A stretch of DNA of 64,000 bases. Origin: Trachythela sp. YZ-2020. Lineage: Eukaryota; Cnidaria; Anthozoa; Malacalcyonacea; Clavulariidae. Every line of letters starts with the position of its first letter. Within the stretch, counting starts at the first letter, position 1. Positions 44,057 through 52,941 of the stretch are shown in pieces. The notes under the pieces are model-generated. The model ran no database searches and was not told the DNA's origin. It saw only the letters and a program-made list of their open reading frames with translations. The stretch covers positions 1,364,001 to 1,428,000 of the forward strand of contig JADLSH010000316.1 of NCBI GenBank assembly GCA_016169945.1, read 5' to 3'. Position numbers and translations under genes: made by a program.

Positions 44057-44906
44057 GCCGCTACACGCCGGTGTTTCACGTCTAACTAAAAGTTAGACGA
44101 TCTTCAGGGGCCGGTTGTATAAAACTCTTAACTACTTTTTAACTACCCTTTTTGTAGTTAAATAGTTGTTAACTTTAACCACATAGTTAAGTCGGTTGTA
44201 TAAAAATGTAGTTAGCGTAAACTGCAGTTAAAACGTAGTTAAAGTTAACTATGCTCAACTAGGGTGTCGTTAACTTCCCAAAAACGTAGTTAAATGTGGC
44301 GTTTTGTAGGAGTGATGAACTTTAATCAGTAAGATAATACTAAAAGCAACGCTTACCGAGGGTTTTCAATCGTCATATTCCCTAAAAAGGTTTCTCTGAT
44401 ACTCGTGAGCTTTTAAAACGCTATAATTTTCGACGAAAGCGGAATATATTTTTTGCATAGGAAGATTTATCGATGACGAGAGGCAACCCATAACAAAGAA
44501 AAACAATGTCGTTTTTACCAAAGAACTGCAGTTTGACTTTCATGGTAAATACGCCTTTTTCGTAGACTTTATTGGTCTTTATGTCTTGTTTTCTTGCATA
44601 TTTTTCAATATTTTGAATCAAAATACCGCCATTTTTGGCAAATATGTGTCCGCAGTCGTTTCCAAAATGCTTGTCAGCGGTTGCTAATCAGCGCTTACTT
44701 TGTGTTATTTCATGTTTAATAGTCACTCCACGCGAACCCCACGCGCAGTTAACTTGTGTGATTAGTTAACTACCCGACTAACTACGTTTCGTGCAACGCA
44801 GTTAGGTCATTTAGTTAACTAATTATAGTTAAGGATTTAACTACGGTAGTTAACGCTAACTATAGTTAACTTTAACTACATTTTTATACAACCGGCCCCA
44901 GGCGAC
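44057..44906 (-). ncRNA. Hammerhead HHR-6 split by a 791-bp MITE
   Basis: Minus strand: core CTGAAGA (44107-44101), strong stem II CGTCTAAC/GTTAGACG, GAAA (44077-44074), stem III ACAC-CGGC-GTGT, H17 = A (44062), then GCGGC. The complementary 5' strand of stem I (GTCGC) is at 44906-44902, on the far side of the MITE. Removing the MITE and one CAG copy would restore a contiguous hammerhead layout. Hairpin GAGTGCTC at 43992-44020 as usual. Confidence 0.75.
44108..44898. mobile_element. 791-bp Harbinger-like MITE, CAG target duplication
   Basis: Termini GGGCCGGTTGTATAAAAC and its complement TTTTTATACAACCGGCCC; CAG on both sides (44105-44107, 44899-44901). Both subterminal regions are packed with GTTAACTA/TAGTTAAC units. 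A minus-strand frame inside (44621-44421, 66 aa) is not recognised. Same termini as 4444-4582. Confidence 0.85.
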
Positions 44907-45180
44907 TAAATTTACACTGATTCAGTTCATTGTTTGCTTACGCAAAATCTTAACGGTTTGCTGACGCGTGTTCATAGGTCGCATGCGCTTATTTTGTCGC
45001 TCGCGCTTTAATTTTACGGTATTACTTTTCTGCACGTGCTTAAATTTTCCTGCATTAAACTTATTTCTGTGGCAGCACTTCGAGAATAGTTCAGTACGCT
45101 TGTTCAGTGTTTTCTTTTTGTCTGCGCGTATTATACATAGTTTCTCCGTAAGGGATAAGTTGCAACTCCGTGCACCAGCA

Positions 45181-45452
45181 CTACGTGGGGGAGTAGCTAC
45201 GCTTTAAAATGGACCACTTGATGTTTACAGGTCTTCCGCTAGCCTTCAGTTTCCACAAGTATTTTGACAGTTCCGTTTCTGTTGCGTATCGCTCGTTGTT
45301 GATGGATTTCTTGTTGTTCATGTGTCGTTCTTTAAACGTTGTAGACGTCATCCCGATGTACTCTTTTGTGTCTTCATCCATGGCCGTTGTGACTTCTGCT
45401 TAGTACACGATATTTGTTGTCAAACAGTTACCTTGGAGGGGGCATTCAACCT
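45181..45452 (-). pseudogene. PLE GIY-YIG fragment
   Basis: ECPLQGNCLTTNIVY, an in-frame TAA, then KEYIGMTSTTFKERH and ELSKYLWKLKASG. Isolated from any RT. Confidence 0.7.
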
Positions 45453-46039
45453 CGTACCCAGGCTTTTTCCTCTTGGCGAGAAAAAACCCTGGTGAACGCT
45501 GGTCACGTGGCTCTTTAAAAAATTATTGCCTAAGGGGGTGAGGGAAAGTATCATATTACACGCTTCCACTTGAAAATTATACACTTCAATTGCAAGGAGT
45601 GGGATGTTATGTTAATAATCCTTGGGAATCATATATAGTTCAAACTACCTGATAATTTTGGTTTTTGTACTTTGCTTTTAAGTTTTAAAAATGTTGTTTA
45701 CAATCTTATCAAAAGACAAGTCATTAACCCAACCAAAATTGTATGCTTTTGAGCTGTTGTTTAATGTTCTCCCGGGACTCAAACACGGTTTCATATGACT
45801 CATATCAGACGCCTCTTGTCTACAATCGTCATTATTAAAATATATCAAAATATGTAAAGCTATGTTTATAATATTTTTGAAATATACCATTAGAATTGTT
45901 GCTATTTCTAAACGCTATACGTTAATATTGAAGATAGATAGAGTTTTCTTAAGGCATCATAGCCGATAGGCCTAGCGCCTTCTAGCAAACGCTAGCTAAA
46001 CATATTTCAATCCCCCTGGGTTACCAATCCCCCTGGGTT

Positions 46040-47035
46040 ACCAATGAATTAAGACATTTAATTTTTAATCGTGATTTCTTAACAAAGAGAGCTATCTCTT
46101 CTAAAGATTCACAAGAATGGTCTCAATATAGACATGCAAGAAATCAGGTCAACAATGAAATCAAAAAAGCAAAGCGACTTTACTTTACCAAAAATCTTGA
46201 TAAACATAAAGGAGATATGAAAAAAACATGGAAGTTAATTAATGAATTAAGTTCGCGAAACTGTACGAAAATTATAACCATTAAGCTTGATGGTAGTGAA
46301 ATCAACAAAGTCGATACTGTTAAATCCTTAGGAGAACATATCGACAAACACCTTTCTTTTTTGTCAACCCATATTGAGAAATTAACTAAGAAAATTGCCT
46401 CAGCCATTGGTGCATTAAAACGTATTAGACCATTTGTAAGTACGAGAACAGCTGTTCAGGTGTATCAAGCCTTGATACAACCTCAGTTTGACTACTGCTG
46501 CTCAGTCTGGGACGGTTTTGGAGAAACTCTCAGTAATAAAATACAGAAACTACAGAACCGAGCAGTAAGAGTCATTACGAGGTCGCACTATGATGCAAGT
46601 GGTAGTCCTCTTTTGAATAATTTGCACCTAGACAATCTTTGTTTACGACGCAAAAAGATTAAGGCTGGAATTATGTTTAAAATAGTCAATGCTGATGCAC
46701 CATCTTACCTACAAAATCTTTTCTCTGTTCACGACAGTGGGTACAACTTAAGAAACTCTGAAATAAAGATAAATTTGCCCAAGCCACGAACTAACTATTT
46801 AAAACGAAGCCTTTGTTATACTGGAGCCTTATTATGGAATAATCTGCCTCAAGATATACGAATGCTTCGTTCGTTACCACTATTTAAGAATTCCTTAAAT
46901 TATTACTATAATTTGTAAATGACTCCCACACGGCAAACTTGGAAATCAGTTGTAATTATTTTTCCTATCTAATTAATGTACTGAAGTTTTTACCGTGTCA
47001 AAATAAAGTTTTATTGTATTGTATTGTATTGATTG
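46040..47035 (+). mobile_element. Non-LTR retrotransposon with RT domain deleted
   Basis: The pre-RT linker (KKAKRLYFTKNLDKHKGDMK, KLINELSSRN) is followed directly by post-RT sequence (TVKSLGEHIDKHLSF, ALIQPQFDYCCSVWDG, LQNRAVRVI, GALLWNNLPQDIR). The frame 46217-46918 is open across the junction, so about the whole RT palm is missing without a stop. The 3' tail is ATTGT repeats after AATAAAG (46980-47035). CR1/L2-like by tail and C-terminus. Confidence 0.75.
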
Positions 47036-47146
47036 ACGTTCACTCTAAAATCTGTTGTTTTTTTATTCAACTTCGCCTCAATGGCAGGGAGTCCACAACA
47101 GCGTCAGTCAATTACTGTGGCCCCATTGTTAGTTCCTAAGGGTTAG

Positions 47147-47325
47147 TGTTAGAGGGAGGAAACCGGAGTACCCGGGGAAAACCCTCGAAGCACAGGAGAG
47201 AATCTCAACTTACATGAGTTATTTGAGCACACTGCCGATCTCATGCGAGTACCAAAAGTGACCTCGACCTGTTGTGAAACAGGCTCAACTGAGTGGTAAG
47301 AGGCAGCGCGCTAACCGCTTCCACC
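47147..47325 (-). mobile_element. tRNA-derived SINE (candidate)
   Basis: The minus strand begins GTGGTGGAAGCGGTTAGCGC, matching a tRNA A-box start. It includes CCTGTTTCACAACAGGTCGAG in B-box position and ends in TACTCCGGTTTCCTCC, a core seen in SINE-like repeats of many aquatic animals. No clear tail or target duplication. Confidence 0.5.
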
Positions 47326-47490
47326 ACGGTTTAAGTAAAATTATGTAAAATTATGAGGGAAACTACTAAATTATGTTATTCGATCGAGCACTTCGAGTTC
47401 TTCGATCGAGCACTTCGCTTCCGCCACGGTTTAAGTAAAGTTAGTAAAATTATGAGGGAAACTACTAAATTATGTTATTCGATCGTGCAC
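47318..47490. repeat. Direct duplication (about 90 bp)
   Basis: CCACGGTTTAAGTAAA ... TTATTCGATCGAGCACTTC is repeated with small indels. Confidence 0.8.
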
Positions 47491-47772
47491 TTCCTTTTAA
47501 TTTTCTAGCCGATTTTATATTAAATTAAAATGTACAAGTCTGTAGCCTGAAGGCAAAATTTTAATTATAGCCTACTCCGCCGCTTTGGAAAATTCAATTA
47601 CGATATAGTATAGAGTACTGTAGTAAATATCGCCTTTATTTAATATAAACCTTTATCTTGCTCCCAAGACGCATGCAAAGCAATGATAGAACGGATCAGG
47701 TTTAAAAAATACTTTTCTACTTTATTATGTCTGCACATTTTATTACAATACATAATTCATAAGCATTGGAAC

Positions 47773-47777
<5 letters not shown>

Positions 47778-47829
<52 letters not shown>
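47778..47829. repeat. (TA)n microsatellite
   Basis: Uninterrupted TA repeats of about 50 bp at the left edge of the PLE palindrome; a similar run ends the right arm (50421-50478). Confidence 0.95.
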
Positions 47830-47830
<1 letters not shown>

Positions 47831-47914
47831 GTGTATAGGTTTAGGTCTACGAAACGCAAAGAGTGCTCGACAACATATAGTTAGAGCAAATTATAGATTT
47901 TCGCTTACCTCAAA

Positions 47915-47970
47915 ACTTGTCTGCAACAGGCTGTTTCATCTGTAAAAGAATCATCAGGCAGTTTACAAGT
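47915..47970 (-). ncRNA. Hammerhead ribozyme HHR-7L (complete core)
   Basis: Minus strand: ACTTGT-AAA-CTGC, CTGATGA, TTCTTTTACAGAT, GAAAC, GTT, GCAG-ACAAGT. Ten stem I pairs with a three-base bulge. Hairpin GAGTGCTC at 47861 follows in the minus-strand direction. Confidence 0.85.
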
Positions 47971-48103
47971 ATCGAAAGAAATGACCGCTTATATGCTTCC
48001 TGCCGGGGCGTGGGGGTGTGTGTGGGAGACAATGTGTGCATGCATGGCTTTGTTTGCGTTGTTTACGCGAAATTTATTACGATGACGACATCGTGAAATT
48101 ATT

Positions 48104-49080
48104 TCAGCTCTTTTGTTGAGTAAACAATCCTTGTTTTTCTTTCAAAATACAAAATTTTTCTTCTAAACATAAATTGCATCGTTTTGATCCTCCCGTATAC
48201 GAAATAGAATGTTTTAAAATTTGCCAATTAATACTGAAATCCTTATTGTTTTCTTTCAATGTCCAAATATATTTCAGAAAGTTCCGTGTCATTTGCATGC
48301 TTTTATGCTGAAAAGATTTAGTGTGGTTGGCCAATCGCTCTTTGAATGTGGTTGCAGTCATGCCAATGTAATTTTGATCGTGTTTGTGTTGCTTACTGTG
48401 ACTGTTGCTTTGTATACTATGTCCCTAGTCATGCATTGTTTTTGAAGCGGGCAAATGGTGTTTTTCTACAACTGCAATTGGTAGTGTCCCTCTCCTGTGG
48501 CTTGTTATTTCTAGATATGCGTGCATTGTGTTTAGTGATTACTGACTTAATATTGTTCATGCAGCTATAGCTTACTTTAACTGTATTTCTGTTAAAAATT
48601 TTATGTAGCTTGTGGTGCGGTGGAAAATGCTTGTCAATTAGACTAAAATTACGTCCCATGTTTGTGCTAACACTCTTGCTAAATGGTGGGTTGAACCAAA
48701 TGATGTTGCGTTGCCTATTCCTGCGTTGTTTTTGCGGTGTGTGCTGAGTGTAGCTAAGTTCATGATTAAAGTTGCTATGCCTAAGTGCGTTCTGATATAT
48801 GGGTGCAGATTCCTGAAAAGTTTGCTCATCTGATGAAAGAAGTGCGATGCGCTTGTTAATTGATGCAGGTAGTTGCCTTGTGATGCTCGGTGGGTGATTA
48901 GAGTGCATATTTATGTATAGTGGATCGTCATTGGGCTTCCTATAGGGCCCATGTTTTCCATTGTTAGGTCGAAAGTTATATCTAAAAAGTTTACAATGCG
49001 TAAATTTGATTCGGCGGTAATTTTAGGTCAAACTGCTCCAAATTTGTGGAGATCTTTTCTTGGCTGTCTGCTAGGCATTG
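48104..49080 (-). pseudogene. PLE RT thumb and GIY-YIG (left palindrome arm)
   Basis: 48908-48429 has MHSNHPPSITRQLPASINKR, linker and NCSCRKTPFA. 48361-48104 has ATTFKERLANHTKSF and GGSKRCNLCLEEKFC. GIY-YIG and linker are in different frames. Confidence 0.75.
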
Positions 49081-49229
49081 CTGGATTTACTTTTGCCATA
49101 ATAATAACCGTCATCTCATGTAGGCCGATGTTCATATAGGCCTTTTCATTTGTCACTAAAGGGCATCTGAGGCCGAAATTTGGCAAAGAAAGCATCGGCC
49201 TATATAGAGATGACGGTTTGGCTATTATA

Positions 49230-50331
49230 AAAAGTAAATCAGCACGTTTAGCAGACAAAACAAGAAAAGATCTCCACAAAATTTCGGAGCAGTTTGACCT
49301 AAAATTACTGCCGAATCAAATTTACGCATTGTAAACTTTTTAGATATAACTTTCGACCTTAACAATGGAAAACATAGGCCCTATAGGAAGCCCAATGACG
49401 ATCCACTATACATAAATATGCACTCTAATCACCCACCGAGCATCACAAGGCAACTGTCTGCATCAATTAACAAGCGCATCGCACTTCTTTCATCAGATGA
49501 GCAAACTTTTCAGGAATCTGCACCCATATATCAGAACGCACAGCAACTTTAATCATGAACTTAGCTACACTCAGCACACACCGCAAAACAACGCAGGAAT
49601 AGGCAACGCAACATCATTTGGTTCAACCCACACATTAGCAAGAGGTTTAGCAAACATGGGGACGTAATTCTCCTTGGTCTGATTTGATTTCCACACTTTA
49701 CGCTACCACAGCTACATAAAATTTTTAACAGAAATACAGTTGAAGTATATATTTATAAATGCATGAACAATATTAACTCTAAGTAACAAGCTTTTATATC
49801 TAGAAATATAAAAATAACACACTACAGAGACCACCACAATTGCAGTTGTAGAAAAAAAAAACACCAACGCGAGCATAACTGAAATGCATGACTAGGGACC
49901 ACAGTTATGTCTGATACACAACACAACAGCAACACAAACACGATCAAAAAAACCACATTATGTTACCAAACACATTCCAAGAGCGATTGGCTCAAACCAC
50001 ACTCAGCATGCAAATGAAACAATGGAGTTTCGAAATATATTTCGGAAATATTTGGACATTGAAAGAAAACAATAAGGATTTCAGTATTAATTGGCAAATT
50101 TTAAAACATTCTATTTCGTATACGGGAGGATCAAAACGATGCAATTTATGTTTAGAAGAAAAATTTTGTATTTTGAAAGAAAAAAACAAGGATTGTTTAC
50201 TCAACAAAAGAGCTGAAATAATTTCACGATGTCGTCATCGTAATAAATTTCGCGTAAACAACGCAAACAAAGCCATGCATGCACACATTGTCTCCCACAC
50301 ACACCCCCACGCCCCGGCAGGAAGCATATAA
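49230..50331 (+). pseudogene. PLE RT thumb and GIY-YIG (right palindrome arm)
   Basis: RT thumb in broken frames from 49230 (DLHKI, NFLDITFDLNNGKHRP), then 49960-50331 with ILKHSISYTGGSKRCNLCLE and CRHRNKFR. More eroded than the left arm. Confidence 0.75.
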
Positions 50332-50349
50332 GCGGTCATTTCTTTCGAT

Positions 50350-50405
50350 ACTTGTAAACTGCCTGATGATTCTTTTACAGATGAAACAGCCTGTTGCAGA
50401 CAAGT
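50350..50405 (+). ncRNA. Hammerhead ribozyme HHR-7R (complete core)
   Basis: Mirror copy of HHR-7L: ACTTGT-AAA-CTGC ... GCAG-ACAAGT, CTGATGA, GAAAC, GTT. Confidence 0.85.
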
Positions 50406-50418
50406 TTTGAGGTAAGCG

Positions 50419-50420
<2 letters not shown>

Positions 50421-50478
<58 letters not shown>
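50421..50478. repeat. (AT)n microsatellite
   Basis: About 58 bp of AT repeats directly 3' of the right PLE arm. Confidence 0.95.
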
Positions 50479-50482
<4 letters not shown>

Positions 50483-50581
50483 GGTTTCGTTGATTATATA
50501 AACTTTTGGCAGAGTGCTCAATGGATATCCAGAGCATAATTATATTAAGATTCAACTACTCAACAAATTTTACTAGGCATC

Positions 50582-50631
50582 TTTATTACTATTTAGTTTC
50601 GTACCACAAGATGTGGCACTCATCAGATAAA
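50582..50631 (-). ncRNA. Hammerhead ribozyme HHR-8 (complete core)
   Basis: Minus strand: TTTAT (stem I), CTGATGA, 8-bp stem II GTGCCACA-TCTT-GTGGTAC with one G-U pair, GAAAC, loop, GTA, ATAAA (stem I). Hairpin GAGTGCTC (50512)...GAGC lies 46 nt further on. A third stem II type; the hairpins at about 33830 and 39950 are decayed relatives. Confidence 0.85.
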
Positions 50632-50639
50632 TTAGCCTA

Positions 50640-52190
50640 ATGACTAGCAGAAAAATCTTTACAGTATTATACAATATTACAAGTGGATGAAAGCTGAATA
50701 TTAATCCTATTTACAAAGCACGCAAAGCAATTAACATGTTAGCTGACAAATTGACAGGACGCGGAAATATTATCTTATCTACACTAAACCTGACGCCAAG
50801 GTATAGACACGGTGCGCGGTATATTTAAAATAGCGATAAAGTATTTAGTGGTCTTTAAATGTTCATTAAAAGGAATTTTTTGCATGTCTGCATGAAGAGA
50901 CTAATTCATTGCTAGTTTTGAGCCATGCAACAATCGTTAATCCCGGAACCCCGCGCGAAGCGCGTGAGCAAGGGTACTAAATCCGCTCGGCTATTTACAC
51001 ACACTCTAAAGTTCATTAAGTATCGCGGGCGCGTGGCTGTGGTTCATGGGTGGACCACCACCTAATCTCAAAAAGGATGGAGGATTGTCAGGAGTTGAAT
51101 GAGCAAGTTTTGAAAAATATATGAGGTTTTTTGTTTGACCAAATATTAATGAAGCAGTTTTTGCGTTTTTATTTTAAGATGTTATGAGATGTTATGTGCT
51201 TTTAAGATGTTATGTGCTTTTACTTTATAATATTACGTACGAAGAAATGGTTAAATATCACTCAAAAAGAAATAGTCAAGTTATGGCAAAAAGCATTAGG
51301 CCAAGCACAATTATATTAAAATAGGAAATTTGTTTTATTGTTTAATATGTCTTTATTGGTTTCAAAAATATTGGTTATACACCGCTTTCCAATTCGTTTT
51401 AGCGTAGTTATAAGTTTTTTATATTACTTGATTTATAAAATTCATAATTTAAAGAAAGCATGAGAATTATTTCCTTTCAAAAATGTAACTTTGAACCAAA
51501 GGCAATGTTAATGGCAAAGTGTATCAGCCGACAAGAAGGTAAATTTTATAAACATTTTTACATTTTCAAAGTTTTTAGCAAGCGTCTAAGCAAATTTCAA
51601 TAATGTTGAAGAAAATTACGCTGATAGCGGACCTGAAAATGTGTTCAATGTTCCTCGGATCCTGAATTTGCCTTTTCAAATGTTCCTAAAAACTGCGTAA
51701 AAACAATGAATACATTAACCGTGCGTTACGTGTGAAACAAGACGCATGAGAAAAACGCGAACTAAATGCCAAGACGCATGAGCAAAATGCGAACTAAATG
51801 CGAAGACGCATGAGCAAAAAACGCGCGAATTTCTCTGCTCATAGACCCTGGGTACGAGTCCGTGTCTTAGTTAATTAATGCATGCAGCCTGGTAAAGCGT
51901 TGTCCATAGCAACAATATTTTGCCCTAAAATCAGTACGATTTCGTATTCGTATAACCCCCTTTATATCCCCTTTGACGATAAACCTCATGCACAGCAGTC
52001 CCCGCAAACGTAGTGTAAAGTGAGCTGAAGCAAAATCACTCGCGTACGATCTTAATCAATGCTTAACCTTTGCGTGCGAACTTTCTGTTCTACGCCACAC
52101 GGGAGCGGAAGGAAATTTAATGAGTACGTACATGAGTGCGTTAAGCCAATTTAACGAGGACGTACTAGGCCTAGGTACACGCATCTAGGC
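50640..52190. other. No recognised gene; short tandem repeat
   Basis: Noncoding. It holds three copies of a 31-bp AAGACGCATGAG...CGAACTAAATG unit at 51737-51830. No upstream ELOVL exon was found here. Confidence 0.5.
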
Positions 52191-52193
52191 TAA

Positions 52194-52430
52194 CGCTTGT
52201 CATGGAGAAAAGACAGAAAGAAGCCGAACTATCAAGAGTTTGAAAAGTACAAGAAGTTCTATGAATATGCTCTTAAGAATGACACGGCGTTGGTGATAAG
52301 TTTCGAAGTAAAACGGCAACGTCAAGAGCAACCACAACAGCAACCGGAGACGAACGTCCAAGATTTATCCATGGTAGATTTAGAGATGGACGACCGTCTA
52401 AACGTTGACCTGAACGGTTTGGAATGGTAG
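52194..52430 (+). CDS. Unknown exon-like ORF ending before a histone-type stem-loop
   Basis: Open frame after a TAA at 52191; no in-frame ATG, so likely a 3' exon (a CATCTAG acceptor lies at about 52186) or a relic. About 78 codons: basic start (SWRKDRKKPNYQEFEKYKKF), Gln-rich middle, acidic end (LSMVDLEMDDRLNVDL). Not a histone. Stop TAG 52428. Followed 22 nt later by a perfect histone 3' stem-loop. Lies 510 nt upstream of the first ELOVL exon seen here, perhaps inside an ELOVL intron. Confidence 0.4.
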   Translation, partial: RLSWRKDRKKPNYQEFEKYKKFYEYALKNDTALVISFEVKRQRQEQPQQQPETNVQDLSMVDLEMDDRLNVDLNGLEW

Positions 52431-52452
52431 AAAAGAAAAAAACCAAAACCCC

Positions 52453-52468
52453 GGCTCTTTTAAGAGCC
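52453..52468 (+). promoter_or_regulatory. Histone-type mRNA 3' stem-loop
   Basis: GGCTCT-TTTA-AGAGCC: 6-bp stem and 4-nt loop identical to the metazoan replication-dependent histone consensus, preceded by CCAAAACCCC. A purine-rich AAAAGAATATAGAA element 12 nt downstream could serve as the U7-binding site. Confidence 0.6.
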
Positions 52469-52941
52469 ATCACTATTACTAAAAGAATATAGAACGAAAC
52501 TTCGTTGTTCATTTACATTTTGTACACACGCTCCCATAGTATTTACATCGCTAAGACACACACATAAAATAACACGCAGCTTAGTGTTTAAACAACCTAA
52601 TTCACACAAAAACTAATACACAAATTTATGTTTTAAACAAAATTCATTTCTCGCCTTAAAGCAAAAGCTTGAACTCAGCCAAAATATTCGAGCAAACTCG
52701 AGCAAAATATTATTGCCAAAGCTACCGCGTTGGTTGACTGCATGCATAAATTAACACATGGATTAACACAATAAAGCGCACGCAAAGTAGGAACTCTTGC
52801 ACGCAAACCCCTATTGATGCCATATGGCGGGAAATAAATGTGACGTCACTTCCCTCGCTGGATGGGGGGGGGGGGGATTACCTACTAATCTATCTATATG
52901 TGATGCTGTATCAGTTCTTCATAGATATTCCTTATTATTAG

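Larger units (their letters stand above)
47899..50420. repeat. 2.5-kb palindrome of two PLE 3' halves, head to head
   Basis: Left arm (minus-strand PLE: HHR-7L, GIY-YIG, RT thumb) and right arm (plus-strand PLE: RT thumb, GIY-YIG, HHR-7R) mirror each other around a 61-nt spacer (49132-49192). Inner arms pair through GCCATAATAATAACCGTCATC and its complement. Both outer edges end at the hammerhead and TA repeats. Confidence 0.85.

Noticed and set aside
46040..46200. Host gene at the repeated CCCCTGGGTTACCAAT
   Set aside because: Sequence leads into the LINE pre-RT region; the short repeat is only a local duplication.
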